Positions 26,696 to 39,911 of a stretch of DNA of 64,000 bases are shown here, in pieces. The stretch's first letter is position 1; each line of letters starts with the position of its first letter. The notes below the pieces were generated by a model. That model was not told the DNA's origin and did no database searches. It saw nothing but the letters and a program-made list of their open reading frames with translations. A program made the position numbers and the translations under genes. The DNA is from [Phialemoniopsis] sp. UDSM-2020 (Eukaryota; Ascomycota; Sordariomycetes; Thyridiales; Thyridiaceae): positions 611,501 through 675,500 of the forward strand of contig JAEILZ010000009.1 of assembly GCA_018873225.1 (NCBI GenBank), given 5' to 3'.

Positions 26696-28438
26696 GACTC
26701 TGCTGCAGCTGAGCAAAGAGCCCACAGGATGGGAGGGTAAAGATAAGGGAAGAGGAAGGAAAGGGCAATCAAGTTCAGGTCCTGCTCAGAAAAGAGGAAA
26801 AGCGAGGCACAAATGAGGGAGGAAAATTCCTAGAGTGGAGGACGAGATAATTGCTTAGGAGGAGATAGGATGGGTATGGGTGTAGCAGCATGTGTCAGTC
26901 ATGACGAGGGAGCCTCGTGCACCCTGGCAATCAATCAGTCACATCAACTGCCAGCTTCTTGTCTCTCAAACTTTTTTTTTCGTTCCTTTTTCGCTGGACC
27001 GGCCCCATCGACCTGGGTCTGGTGGCCCAAGCTTCCTGCACTCCCACGCTGTAGATTGGAGCGCTAGATCGTGAGAGCATGTGCTAAAAGCCGCTGCTAA
27101 GGATGGCCCTCGCTGGCGTGTACAGGGGCCACGGAGGTGGACATCCAACACCCGCGTCCGCCGAATTCCCGGTGGGTCGGGTTTGCGCCGAGAATGGGAA
27201 TCCACTGTGGACTCCATTCAATGGCACTAAACGGCGCCTGCACCTGCTGGCCAGCCAGCCTCCTCTGCAGTGGACTTATGGGTATCAGGGGCAGTCTTGG
27301 GCTAGGATCACAGGAAGTCTCAGTTGAAGAGAAGTAAATCGGAATTAGGATCCCGTTCGATACGGAACTTGGGGCTATCTGTCTATGTGGTGGTTTGATG
27401 GACCTATCGCGGTGTACTCATTTCCGTATCCAGCAGTGATGATGCTCGAGTAAGTTGACGAGTCTTGGAGTCCGGCATTCTCAAGTCACAGCAAAAAGCC
27501 TATATGCGGACAACCGTATCTCACCATTTTGGCCTTGCATTTCCTAGAGCGGCATCCATTACCGCTGCCAGGGCGGGCCTGGCGCCTCTTCATTTCCAAT
27601 TGCGACATTTTTATCAACCCCAAAACAGAGTGCTCTTCCCACTCGACTCCAAGGGTTCTCTCCAAAGTTTTACCCCAAGAGAGTCATTTTTTGCCAAACC
27701 CCATTACAGAGTGGAGAGGGCAGAAAACCTGTCCAGGCTTGCCAGGCGAACCAGACCATTCACCACGCGTCTAGGGGATCCATCAAATAGCCATTGCTCA
27801 TCTCTGTTGATAATTGAGGCTGATATACAAAGCGCGCCAATGGCATAATGCCCATACGTGGATTGCACCTTGCGATACCGGGCCGTGTGGCATCCCACCG
27901 ACCCGGAGCAGGGCACTCGCTCTTCGCTCTTCTCTCCGAGAGCCGTCTCGAAATTGTACCCGCAACCCACGACGATGGTGCAAGCGCCAAGGATGGCCAG
28001 GGCTTTCCTTCTGTCTGGGTGACACATGCCTCTAATACGGAGTAAGGTGTACTGTACGTTTTCACGTGTACCTTGTAGCCCTGCCATGTGCAAAATGCAA
28101 ATGGCACGGGAAATTCCCGTTTCGCGGCAAACGGAGAAAGCCCGAGCTTGACCCGACTCTCCTCCGGCTCCCACCGACATCACCGTCAGCATGTGAGATA
28201 GGCAACATTGCACCTTCACAAGCACAGATATCAAGTCAATGCTCTAGGGGCTACTCCGGAATCAGGAACTACAGGCATTCATCTAATTCGCAATTCAGAA
28301 TCCTGGGGTAAACCCCCTCTGGACCGCCCTTAGCGCGCTCCGGGACCTTCCGTACGCCCATTTCCTGCGACTCTCTCCGCTCGCCCGTGATATCCCGGAC
28401 CCGCCCGAGAGCAAGCCGCGAAGGGGGCAAGGCGGCTA
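26696..28438. other. Spacer upstream of the NADH dehydrogenase
   Basis: About 1.7 kb between the NADH dehydrogenase 5' end and the GNAT gene 3' end. Leader and promoter sequence of the former are expected at the left edge. A 176-codon open frame at 27704-28234 (-) has no ATG at its 5' end and no codon bias. Confidence 0.5.
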
Positions 28439-29456
28439 TCAGCCGTGCTCGATGGGCGCCTGCGGGTCTCTTATCATGCAGTAGAGCTTGGTGCTCTGGC
28501 CGTCGTCTTCGCAGCGGATGACTCCCGCGTGCCGGAAGCCCATCCGCTCGTAAATCTTTATGTTGGGCACGGCCTTGCTCGACTCGAGGTAGCACGGCAT
28601 GCCCTCCCTGTCGGCCCTCTCAGCCACGGCGGCCACGAGCTGCCTGCCTATGCCCCGGCCCCGTGCCTCGGGCGCCACGACCATGATGTTGAGGAAGTAG
28701 TACCCGCGAGGGTCTGTCCAGATCTGTTGGTGTGCCTTAGCCTGGGCCTCCCTCCAGATCCAGTAGCGCTGTGTACGAAGATTTCCATGTTAGTAAGATG
28801 ACATATGAAGTCCTCTCTCGTTCATTTTATTACATCCTACCTTTACGTTCAATCCTCCTCGGCCGTACCAGAGGTTCATACCGACTTGCTCAACCCATAT
28901 CCTCCAGTCGTCGAACCAGGAAGACCACGACTGTGGACGGTCAGCAGGCCGCGGCGGCAGCCACATGGACACACCCAGTGTCTTGCCCGTCTCTTCGTCT
29001 TTGGCAATGTAGTACAAACACTGGCGGATGCCCGACCGGCATCTGATGCCTACGGACGCTGCATTGCGTCTCTTATCATACTGTCGTCACGTGTAAGTGG
29101 TGTCGAGCCAACTTCAAACAAGACACTTTAGCCGTCCGAGGCAAACCTACCTTGGTCGTGTCAAATACCCAGTTGTGGTATGGATCATCAGCAAATGCCT
29201 CCCTGTGAGTCCCGGGCAGTCAGCAATGGTCGGAAAGCAGTGCCTAGTGTTGTAAGTGAATCAACAAGTAGCCGAGGCTGGATATGTAAACACGAGACCA
29301 GATACCGGATCCAATCATGAACGGTGACTCCCGGGTAGAAGTTCAAGGAGAAAGGAGAAGATATCCAGCGGAGAAAAGGGAAGGGTGATCCTACTGCACG
29401 GCAGAGACGGCTGCCGGGATATCTGCCTCGGTGAGGAGGCCGATCTTGACATGCAT
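28439..29456 (-). CDS. GNAT-family N-acetyltransferase
   Basis: Four exons on the minus strand: 29456-29395, 29202-29151, 29080-28841 and 28768-28439 (227 aa), with all junctions in frame. The start MHVKIGLLTEADIPAAVSAV joins to QEAFADDPYHNWVFDTTK, the usual opening of fungal GNATs. Motif A (acetyl-CoA pyrophosphate loop) is VVAPEARGRGIGRQLV, and motif B ends in NIKIYERMGFRHAG. The substrate is unknown. The context (membrane protein and NADH dehydrogenase) gives no hint, and such enzymes in fungi act on small amines, drugs or proteins. Confidence 0.88.
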
Positions 29457-31995
29457 TGTCGTCGGAAGTTTCTTTTGGCTAAAGAGGCTCCGAGTCGTGG
29501 ATCAAGGCTGTACCACCGCACAGAAAAAAGAATAAGATACCGCAACTTGCCTTTGGAATATGGGCTTTCAAATTTTATCAAGACCTGAATTTGGTTCCGG
29601 CACTGGCACATTCAAGGATGTGTCATAAGAGACGATGAGTAATTCTTTGTTCAAGGTTTTGTGAGCCAATGCAGCCGTCCGTGGTGGATCGCGCTGGCTC
29701 GGTGACATGACATGACTTGCTTTCCCCAGTCTTTACCGAACATGAACACCGCCGCAGCCTTCCTTTCTTGAGCAACTCTTGACCTGTGGTGATAATATAT
29801 CGCACAAACACGATCTACTGTAGATGTTATAAAGTTTTGTCCCCAGAGGTGGTGGGTAGCGTACATTTTCAGCCAGCTAGATAAACAATCTTGCACCGCC
29901 ACTTATAAGACGGTCAGCATCAAAGCAAGCAAGCGGATCAAACCTGTCTCTTAAAGCAACGAAAGGCAAACATCTTTTCTCGCGAGGAACCATGGATTCA
30001 TGAAGCGGGTCGAATCGCCAAGTTCTCCCACTTCTGGGTCTGGCTGTGCTCTTCGTACCGAGGGTCAAAGCATGACAGAAACGAACCAGGGCACTGGGAT
30101 TAATCCACACGATGATGATGATGATGATGGCGGCCGGGGTCTTTGCATACAGCTTCGTCTGTATTCTCCACTGCTTGGAAGACCAAGACAGATCGGCCGG
30201 AAGCTTGTTCTCGCAACTCATGGCTGAATCTGGGGGTTCTTGCGGACACTGAGCTGGGAATGGTAGGTCCGAGAGCCACAGACTGGGGGTTATTGCCGGA
30301 TTCCGAAGGGGCTCAGCACATTGGGAAGTCTCTGCATGAAGACGTAAAAGAAGGAGGTACTACAAGGTGTGAGCGAAGGTGTCTTCCAAACAACTCCTGA
30401 TTCGCATGAACTACACGGACATCATCACCAACACTCCTTCAAGTCTCGAAGCGAGTTTCCGGCTGAGTTTCCGCTTCGATGACACCTAGACATCATCCCT
30501 ATTGGAGCCCTGATAGATAAATGGTTGCCGTACAAGTCTGGAAATCAAATAATAAGCCCCAACACCCCTGGGCAAAAGGACAACTGAACTGAAGGTTGAT
30601 TGACTGGAATGCAATATGCACTACAGGATTGGCTAGGAGTAATTGGCAACTACGGAGAGAATGGTTCGTCAATAATTCCATCCGTCCTTCCTCTGAGTAA
30701 GCGGGCCGGGCCTGCCTTCTTAGGCCTCCAGGCAGGTGCACAGGCCTGCCCCTGACGCTTTGAAACCCACTGTGGCCTGCTGAAACAGAAACCCCCTGCT
30801 CCTCATGAGCTTAGCCGTCCAGCCTGTCGCATCACAGCTGCACAAACTCCACATGACGACGCTCATTTCTTGGTACCAGGCTTGACTTTGAAACTCCGAA
30901 AGATGCAGTCTCTCTCTTCTCTCGTTCACCTTGCTCGAACAAAGGCCCGTAGCGCAGACTCAATGCTCGTTGTTGTTTCGCACATCTTCAGCGAGCGCGC
31001 GCCAAGTGGATGTTTCTTGGTGGGCCAGTATCCAAGAGCCATCCTCCCTGTCGCACCAATTCGCTCCCTTCTGGCCTCTACCTATGCGGCCTCCCTCTCT
31101 GGGGAGCGCCCCCCTAGTTCCATATGGCGTCGATGAGGCTCTCGCGGCCTGAGAACGGCGCCCCCTCTCTACTCCGTACCTACTCCATCATTCTCTCTAG
31201 CAGGCCGGGGAGGCAGCTTTCGCCAGATTGATCCGAGCAGAGTTCCACTTCGTAACCTCCTACACTCTACCCTGGTCACATACCCTGGCTATTGGGATGG
31301 TCTTGCCTCCCATCTGGTGCCCCAGGTGAGATCTTGCATGTCTGGAGGAGGCTCGTATGCCTCCTTAGCCACGCTTCAGCCAGTGTTGACGCGCACACAT
31401 GCCGGAACATTTGAGATGCCCACCCGTCAAGCCTTTGACCGGGGTTCGCTGGCTGTCTGCGGCCATCCCTGACACACTGGGCTGTCCACACACGAAGTAT
31501 GTAGGTGCTCAGAGCTTTTGCCTCCTCTCCCTCGGTTTATGCTGTTCTCCTTGAACAGATCCCCCCCGCCCATCGAGACGTAGATCTGCCAAGTCTGCGA
31601 CGCCTGGCTAGACGCTACCCTTCTCCTACCATTCTCTTCATTTCCCAAACTTGCCAATGCTGTAATCTTCTCTCTTCCCTTTCTTCCTCAAGGCGGGCCT
31701 TTTCTTTGATTCGTATAATCTTTACATTCTTTATCGCGCCCTTGCGTGCTGCACGCGGCTTTCGTTCTCTTTTGTGTCCAGTCTTTCAGATATTGTGCCT
31801 TTTTATATACAAGCCTTCTACTTCTCCGACCTCGACAGTACTCGCCCGGTTCCGTCGAAGCGTACGCATCTTGAAACGCCACAAACTTCCGCAGGAACTG
31901 GCTGGATATCTCAGTGCCGGATGTCATAAACTTCGATTCTTTCGTCATACCTGCGGTACGAGGTACGAGCCAAGGTTGCTCACAGGGCTGGCGAA
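29457..31995. other. 2.5-kb divergent spacer
   Basis: Upstream of both the GNAT gene (-) and the membrane-protein gene (+). A (GAT)6 microsatellite lies at 30111-30128. The last 500 bp are pyrimidine-rich, as fungal leaders often are. No gene is supported. Confidence 0.5.
30111..30128. repeat. GAT trinucleotide microsatellite
   Basis: Six GAT units in the spacer between the GNAT gene and the membrane-protein gene. Confidence 0.9.
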
Positions 31996-33944
31996 ATGGC
32001 GCCCTTCGTATATCGGGCAAAGAGGGGTGTGACTCGACGGGCAGACCTGTCCTCATTACCGCCGTCACGCAGGTCCCCCAAAGGAGACTCTGACAACGAT
32101 AGTGATGACGACGATGCTTCCAGCGACTCTCGCAAGGGGAAAAACCGCGCGCAGTCCAACACGGTTGACATCGACATCGATTCAGACAGTGACGACGATG
32201 ATGAGGTCCAGACCCGGCGGAAAGGTGCGAACCGAGACGGCAGCCGGATTGGGCTCGATCAGTCGAGCAGCGCTGGCTCTGCTACTCTGACCAGCACGAT
32301 ATCTGTCGGGAACACACTTGACAAGAATGGTATTGGTAGTGATATCAGTCTTGGCTCTGGCAGTGGTCAGAGTGGGTCAAGGGACGGCATCGCCAACGGT
32401 GTCGGCAGTGGTATTGTCAACGGTGCCCAGCGAGAATCTCCCGAACCAGAAGTCACAGAAACCAGCACACCTGTGTCTATCCGAACGTTAACGCCATTGG
32501 TTCCGAAACCCACGCCCTCGGCTGCCTCAACCGAAACAGCTAGGGTGAGCATAACAGATACGGCCGCTGCTACGGTTGTTACCGATGCTAGCACAGTCGT
32601 TATTGTCTCGACTGTCATGGCCCCGGCTGTAAGTATACAATTTGAAAACCTAATCCCCAGGATATTCTCACAGATTGCTCACAATCATGCATAGGAACCT
32701 GTGGTTACTAACTTTATTCCGTTGATGTCGGCTATCGACCCGCAGGGGGAGGCTGCCAACGCTGCTCGAAAAGGTCTCGAGTCAGAAACCCTTCCCTTCA
32801 CCAGCAATATCCGGTTCACCAGCGTTACATTGATCCCGACCATGATGGCCTCCGGCACCGCGCTTCCCGCAACAAACCCTACCGGCGTCACCAATGGCCA
32901 GAAGAAGGGCTCAGACGATAATGGCGGCATGGATCCCACAGCTCAGCACGCCCTCATAGGCTCTGGTTCTATCGGTGATTTAAGCTTTTCTGTATATGTC
33001 TTCCCTATCGAGTACTAACGGATGTCTTCACAGGCGTCTTTATTCTCGTGGGGTTCCTGGGCTGGTTCATCTGGAGATCGCTCAAGAAGAAGAGGGGAGC
33101 TGAAGGTGGCAACCCAAGCATCGACGGACCTCTGCCCAACCGCTTCCTCAACAAGATTCCCTACTTCAACCGCCGCGTGAAGGCGTGGCAGAACCTCGAG
33201 GGCTCTTCTGCTGCGAGTGTTCATGACGTGAAGCTACCTTTTGACCCGTCGAGGGGCATGGCAGCGACGGCTCCGGGGTTTTTCGCGCCTAACCCTTCAT
33301 ATGGTCATCAACACAGTGCATCTCTACCCGGAGCACCTCAGATGGGTGGGGCTATCGCCAGATCAAACACCGTCGGCTCTGTATACTCTAGTCAACCCGG
33401 CCAAGCCGCCAATCGGACAGCTGGAGGCCCCGCCATGAGCGAGGTCAACGGCAGCAGACGTTCCGACATCATTGACTCTTACTACACCCTCCCGGACATC
33501 TCCCGCAACCCCTCAAGTGGCTATGACGCAACAAGAAAGCAGGGCAGTAGAGACTCACAGGTCTCGTCGCTGTCCTCAGGCTTTGGAGACTTCGACATGG
33601 TGGTGCCCCAGCAGCAACCGCCCCCGGCCGCGGCCTATGGCCCGGCCACGGCGCGCTTCTCGTGGGTGAGCCGGAACGGCAGCGGGCGCCGCGAGACCGT
33701 CTACACCGAGACGAGCGAGGACTCGCCACCCAAGTTCCGTCCCATCTCGTCGTGGGTTAATCAGCAAAGCGCCCGGGTTCGCCGTGCCGCCGCCCATCAG
33801 GATGATGACATCCCTCCCGTACCGGGCATGCCAGTGCCCGGGCTCCACCAGATGCCGCCCGAGCAGCGATTCAACATGATGGAGGACGACGGCGAGGTGC
33901 CTCGGCGGCCGGACACCATGTCGCCGACCGAGACCAGGCGGTAG
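31996..33944 (+). CDS. Single-pass membrane protein with Ser/Thr-rich region and basic juxtamembrane motif
   Basis: Exons 31996-32628, 32695-32974 and 33034-33944 (607 aa). Both introns are GT..AG and in frame. The first 80 residues alternate basic and acidic blocks (DSDNDSDDDD, DIDIDSDSDDDDE). A Ser/Thr/Gly-rich stretch follows, with many TVVTDASTVV-like repeats before residue 211. One hydrophobic segment lies at about 297-318 (IGVFILVGFLGWFIW), followed by RSLKKKRG. The 290-residue tail is rich in Ser, Pro and Arg. This stalk, helix and basic stop-transfer layout recalls fungal Mid2/WSC-type surface sensors, but no signal peptide follows this ATG and no WSC or Cys-rich domain is present. 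Either an upstream exon is missing or the N-terminus is cytosolic. Function unknown. Confidence 0.8.
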
Positions 33945-34746
33945 GTGGGCCGCATCCCATCCAACACATGATCGGAGTTCTTCGGTGCGAGAGAGGGGCG
34001 GTAATAACGAGGGCATATGCACTGCCTGGCGTGGAGTCAACATCTTTCTGGGGAAGGGGGCTTTTCTTATAATTATACCACATATTCTGGACTGGACTGG
34101 TCGCATGGGACACTTGAGCAGGCGTTTTGCGAGCCTGTTTGCTCTTTACATATGACCACACCTCTTTTTTATACATAACTTAGTTACGAACGAGGCGATG
34201 GCTGAGCGGCTCTTGAGAAGCCGTTCGGCCACCGCTTCGACTTGTCCTTCTTTCAAGCCTGGCGCTTGGGTCAAGGAGATCTTGGGGTTAGGGGGGGCGC
34301 AGAAGGATGGTCGGTACCAGTCGGTGCCGATCAGGTCTTTTGCTTGCGGCTGTTGTATGTACTACCCAGAGTGAATGAATCGCAAAGAGAATATGAATCT
34401 ACTAGACATTGACTATGTTGGTTGCGGGAACGTTCTGTCATATGCACTTTGTCACTTTAATCGTTACACAGATTGATCGTGGAGGAAAACCAAGGACTTA
34501 TTAATTAGACTCAAGAGGGTATCACCAGTCAAAGGAGTACTGCCTCCCATCCTAAAAGAGCCGTACATCACCGAACATCGGAAGAAATGAAATAGGGAGC
34601 TGAATAAGAGATTGCGACAGAGTCAAACGAAACCAACGGAACAAATTAAATCACCACACAGAAAGCCGGCAATTAAGGAGAAGGGATGAAAAGGAAATCA
34701 TTCCCCGGGCTGAAACAGACAAAGACAGCCCAACCCCCGGATCAAA
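33945..34746. other. Convergent 3' intergenic region
   Basis: About 0.8 kb between the stops of the membrane-protein gene (+) and the RRM gene (-). No coding signal. Confidence 0.6.
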
Positions 34747-35898
34747 TCAGCGCTCACGCCGCCGAGACGTACCATCCACAACCACCGGTGCAGCCGGGTA
34801 CGACCCGCCGCCGCCGCCGTCACGGTCGTGATCCCGATCCCGCCCCCGGTCCTTGGCATGCCGATCACCTTTATCCTTGGGTCGCCCGCTCTTGCTGCCA
34901 CGCTCTTTTTCTTTGTCCTTACTGCCCTTGTCTTTCTCTTTACCCTTGCTCTTCGACTTGCCGCCGCTCTTGCCTTTCTCCCCGGCGCCCCGTGGTGGGC
35001 CGGGCGCGACGCCGCCGGCCCAGGACGTCGGAGCGCCGGCACCGTGGTACGCGTCGGCGGGCATCGCGTAGACCTCGGTAGACGTGTAGCCCTGCGCGGT
35101 ACCGGTGGAGTACATGGCGCCCGCCGAGGACGGCATCTGCGAGTACGACTCGTAGTGCGCGGCCTGGCCGCCGTACGGGTAGGCGCCAGCGGCGGTGGAC
35201 GAGGCGGCGCCCGGGTCGGGCATGCTGTACCCGTAGCTCGATGTTCCATACTGTGTTTTGTGTCTGTTTAGCCATTCGTTCTCTTTGTGCTGATTTTACT
35301 TGGAGGTGACTTACAGTGTTGTACGATGCGACAGAAGCGCTGCCGTACATGGACGGATCGGACCGGGCGTACGAGGAGGAGCCCATGTCCGAACCGCCGT
35401 AGCCCGTGCTGCTGGCCGAAGATGCCGCGTGCTGATATGCAGTAGCATCACCAGAGGCCACGGTCACTCCGCGGATTGTGATTGCATTCTCGGCGTTGCG
35501 ATCACTCGCGATGATGGCACGGTCACAGAATATCCCGCCGTTGAGACGTTCTGTGCACAAAAAGTCTTTGTGAGTCTTTTTCTCATAGAAACTCCAGCAA
35601 GATCATAGTATATCACTTACGGAATGCCGCTCGGAAATTGTTGTAGCCCGTCACTTTGACCCAGCCGCTGGTGCTATCCGGGAACACCTCGACGCGGTCA
35701 ATGTCGGCCACACACTTGACAAAGTCCTTTAGTTGTTGCCAGGTGGACTGGAAGGGGAGCTAGAAGGAAAACGTTAGCAGCCATCTCGTAGATACCGGCA
35801 AACAGTGACATAGAGACTCAACGGACATTGGCTACGGGGATGTAGTATACACCCGTATCCCTCCCTGGAGGAACGGAGCTGCTGTAAGTAGAAGACAT
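34747..35898 (-). CDS. RRM-domain RNA-binding protein with Lys/Asp-rich tail
   Basis: Exons on the minus strand: 35898-35827, 35759-35621, 35550-35315 and 35250-34747 (316 aa), all in frame. One RRM spans about 15-90: RNP2-like VYYIPVANLPF, then the helix STWQQLKDFVKCV, a degenerate RNP1 (SGWVKVTGYNNF) and the second helix FRAAFQRLNGG. After it comes an Ala/Ser/Tyr/Gly-rich prion-like segment with several Tyr. The tail repeats KDK, KEKDK, RGRDRDHDRD, as in splicing and mRNP proteins. It is probably nuclear. The weak RNP1 (no aromatic pair of the usual kind) suggests protein contacts or unusual RNA binding. A GTCCGT donor ends exon 1 and is not a strong consensus. The start is chosen as the first ATG in an otherwise stop-limited frame. 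Confidence 0.82.
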
Positions 35899-37626
35899 GG
35901 GCTCAGATTCGGTAGCCTTGAGCTTCTGTAGAGATACAGCGTCGAAGTGCTTTGGCGTTTCTGTTGCTGTTCTGAGATATTGCAACCCGGTCTTTCTCAG
36001 GTCTGTCAAAGACAAGCTTTCTTTAAATTAATGTATGGGCTCTTGTAGAGCTGCTTCGCATATGCCTTTTGGAACCAACAAAATTGATCGCGTTGAAGAA
36101 TCAACAAGTAATAGACTTTTGTGACAGAAAGCCAACGACGCCCCAATATTAGATGACAAGACACGAGGTAATGAACAAGCAAAGTAAGAGAATAGTCGTT
36201 CAGTTGGTGTCTTTAAATATTGCGAATAGGAAGATCAGTCATGGTGACTCGTCAGAGGCGCTGAATGGGCAAGGAAACTGGCTTCTTGTTTCCCAGATAA
36301 AATGTAGCAAACAATCGTCAGACAGCCTGACGCACGTCTTATAGACAGTCTGGATCTCACAGGATCTGCGTCTCGAACTTGCTGCTACGTAACGATCTCC
36401 TGGCGTTCAGCCTGCGAGAGTGTTTCACTGGTCGATAGCGCCTTGCAGTCCGAGGCAGAGGTTTCCCATCACGATGTGTACTGCAAAAGCATGGGGGGTT
36501 ACATAGACGCGAGGCCAGCCTCTGACTGGTGAGGCAGGGCAGGGAGCAAACCGCCGCCTGCAACTGACGAGGGTACGGGCCGACAGCACCATGCATGGCG
36601 GTTCGCCCCGTGTCATAAGCAATGACAGAGCGAGAAAAGTTGGACGGTACGGCGTATATGTATTATTCTATTGATCCAGTGTGTCTTTTGTGCTGCATGG
36701 CAAATACCATTGGACGGGTACGGATGCCAACGGCATCTGCCGGATAGACTAAGTCAAGCCATCGTGAAGGGATCCGGGTTCCTGGTCCGTCATTTTCAAC
36801 GATTTCTCGCTCCTGCGGCTTGATCTGGGTGTGACTGTGGAGTGCTTTCAACAATCTCAGCTTCCGTGGGCAAGTCCCGTGAGTGAGTCCAGCCTGCCAG
36901 GATTGTACCGAAATCTGCGGCTGCTTCCAATATGCAGTTGCTCGGTCGCACAGAAAGTCTGGTGGGTGCACATTGTCACATTGACAGCTCGGTCGACTCT
37001 GTACTTGCCCGCTGGGCAGGCCTCCAACAAGTAGCCGTGGTGAATCCAAATCGGCTTTGTTTCGCAATTTGATACTTTCCGGGATCGCAACGCCCGAATC
37101 ATAATCACATCCCATTACAGTGAAGACAAATCCACGGTGAGAGCGAGGTTTCCCGTCATCGTGGTCGAGCCGGCTCTGAGTGCTGCAGGACAGGGCGTGA
37201 TTGACAATGGTGCGGTGCGGCCCAGCAGTTGAAACCGGCGAGCAGCAACGGGTCCGGGGTCTGCCAGCCTCACAGCGAACCTTGCAGCCCCCAAATTATG
37301 CAATGCCGGATGGCCTGTTCTAGGCAAGGATTGCGAGAGGAGCAGAACGGCGACGGCAGCACATCCTCTTCTTGGCCAGACTCGGTGTGCCTGCGACACC
37401 GTACGCGGTTTAGCCCAAGCCCAGTTTGACAAGGCTTGCATGAGCGTGCGCAGAATTGCAGGCCGCGCCACAACTGTTGGCCGCGGATGTCGCGTCAATT
37501 CCCCGTCCAGGTCAGCAAACCGCGGAGACTATGCTGCAGACCGTATTCTTGTCAATCGTGACTTGCATCCCTCCAATGCGAATGGTTGGAAGGGAAATCA
37601 TTGCCTGTTTGTCCCGTGAACATCCA
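35899..37626. other. Spacer, no gene supported
   Basis: About 1.7 kb between the RRM gene 5' end and the Wdr8 gene 3' end. A 150-codon ATG-initiated frame (36663-37115, -) has no family resemblance or codon bias. Confidence 0.45.
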
Positions 37627-39311
37627 TCACACCTCCCGTTTGAAGTGAAAAGTGTCGTCTAATTCGTCGTCTTCGCTGTCGTCTGCATCCATCTCGCCTG
37701 CGGGGATCAGTTCCAATGGTGACTCGGCCCTACGTTCGGCACTGGGCCAGTCGACGTTCGATGGCACCTGCCAAGGGGGCATGTCTTGATCGGAGTCTGC
37801 CATGCAGGCAAACATGTACTCGATCCCATTGTTAAAGAACACCGTGGGGTAGTCTGTTGACTCGACGTTCAGCCATGAACTACGAGGCTTGCCGGGGCGG
37901 CTGCGTTCCGTCTGAGAGTGACGGAAATCGATAGACCTGGGTCCTTCGGACAGTGGATCCCAGACGAACGACATGTGCCCAGTCTGTTCCCCATCACACT
38001 GCACTAGAAGTGTTTCCCGGATCTTTGGGTGCCATGAGAAGTCGACAATTGAAGCGTGAAACATGAGCACTGATCTGAGTTCAGCAGACTGGACATCCCA
38101 GATCCAAAGGGTGGTAGGAAAGTCCTCAAGTTTGGTGGCCACCAGCGCCGAGGAGTTTTCGAAAGCAATACGAGAAGCACCTGTCTTCGATTCGGATTTC
38201 TCACCAGGCGCTCTGCCAGGAGGTGCAAGTGCTTGTGTAGCCTTGACAAACTCGTATACCGATGGGCCAGTCATAGTCGACGTGCCTTGTTCTTGCCAGA
38301 CCTACATTAGCCTGTGATTAGTGACGCCAGTTCCTAGATAGGTTTCGGATGTGTCTTCTCACCTGGAGGGTATCTCTGGGCTCTACGATGGCCGGATGCT
38401 GTAGTTTCATAGTCTCGCTTACAGATGCCATGTCGAAGATGCAGATGCACCGGGTGCTGTCACCCACAGCAAGCAGCTTCGCATCGGGCGAGAAATGCAC
38501 GGTCCTGACACCTGCGCCGAGCCCATGCTCCTTCGAGTCCGGAGCTTGTGGTCCCAGCCAAGTTTTGAAGACGTGGCCGTCGGGCGTATAGAACAGCATC
38601 TTATGGCCCTGTCCCGCAGATTCCCAGACAACCAGCCACTGGCCATCTGGGCTCCAAAGGAGCCCTTGAGCGTCGACTGTATCCGGAAACCAGGATCTCA
38701 GCACATCCAAGGTAGAAGGTGAGTGGATGCTGATCATGTCCTTTCCCGAGGATCGGGTCAGGAGGGCAAGATGACGTGTCTCATGCCTGACGGAGAAGCC
38801 TTTCGTAGCAGTACCCGCGCTAAAGAACTTGGGATTGCTGATCTCGACTATCTTTGACGTCTGAAGAGCGTAGATGGAGAATTTGATCCCAAAGGACGAG
38901 CAGATGTAGACATGACTTCCACTTGGGTCAAAGTCCACAAAGGAAGGCCTAGCTCCTGGTGGGGTAGGGTTCCGGATCTCTGCATGGAATGGCTTGTCCT
39001 GGAGGGCAGAGTAGACGTGTATCTGATCCTCGACGGCGACTAGAATACGCTGGGACGTGGGGGACCATCGGAAGCTGAGTATGGGACCGGCCAGGTCCTG
39101 TGGCAGCTTGATGACATTGATGACTTGCAACGACTCTACTTGGCGGATGTTGACCACACCCGGGAAGAGTGTCGCAACTAGGCTTCCATCGGGACTTGGA
39201 AGGCAGTGCGGTGAGGCTACGAGATAACGTTAGCGATGCTTCAAGCTATGCATAGTCTAGGCCTGGTCTTTTTTTCTCTCACTCACACTTTGTTGGTGGG
39301 GAGATGCGCAT
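37627..39311 (-). CDS. wdr8: WD40 protein, WRAP73/Wdr8 family
   Basis: Exons on the minus strand: 39311-39287 (25 nt), 39216-38363 and 38301-37627 (517 aa), in frame. The N-terminus MRISPPTKSSPHCLPSPDGS is followed by WD-like blades. The stretch DAQGLLWSPDGQWLVVWES and the segment ending RTVHFSPDAKLLAVGDSTR match the conserved core of human WRAP73 and S. pombe Wdr8. In fission yeast Wdr8 forms a complex with Msd1 that delivers and anchors microtubule minus ends at the spindle pole body. In human cells the protein is centrosomal. The C-terminus carries an acidic DADDSEDDELDD stretch. It is divergent from the molybdenum-cofactor gene, with 600 bp between starts. Confidence 0.87.
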
Positions 39312-39911
39312 CGTGAAGAGCAATTGTGGGGTGACTTGGCTGAGCGAGAGATGGATGCCGCGACAGGTGGTGGCAGCTCAGGTGAGAAGAGATGACCAAG
39401 ACACAGGCATACTCATGATAGAGAGGACAGTTGAGGTTATCGTCGTCACACAGCGCGGTCTTTCCGAATTGGGAATGTTTGTGCGATCCTGTGTAGCATC
39501 AGGCAGGTACAGTGTTGTGAGTGTTTACTTTGGGGTTCCTGTTTTGAGTCTAGCGTCGCCAGTTGACAACCAGCATCCATTGAAGCTCAAGTGCTCCGTT
39601 TCTTTATGTTCCAGCGGCTCTTTTTAGTGGTCCGGCAGGTGCTGGTCAGCACTTCCGCGGAGGGCGTCACTCGTCATTTTGACAAGCAACTGCCCCACTC
39701 TGCCCTCGGCGGTTGCTTATTAGTGGCCATCACGGGCGCCGCCCAACATCGGATCTCATCTCGAGGCCTTGCCACATCTACTCAAGACGGCTCCCTGACA
39801 AACTCAACTCATCGAATTCATTATCTGGCAACGACTCTGCATCTGCTATGCAGAACTCATCATCTTGAAAGCTCTCAGGGGTGTGGTTAAGGCCACTGCG
39901 TTGTGCCAAGG
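39312..39911. promoter_or_regulatory. Divergent promoter region (wdr8 / molybdenum-cofactor gene)
   Basis: 600 bp between two divergent start codons, so it must hold both promoters and leaders. No TATA box or known operator is obvious. Confidence 0.5.

Noticed and set aside
27704..28234. 176-codon open frame on the minus strand
   Set aside because: It does not begin with ATG at its 5' end and has no coding signature.
36663..37115. 150-codon ATG-initiated open frame on the minus strand
   Set aside because: No codon bias or family resemblance; it lies in a spacer.
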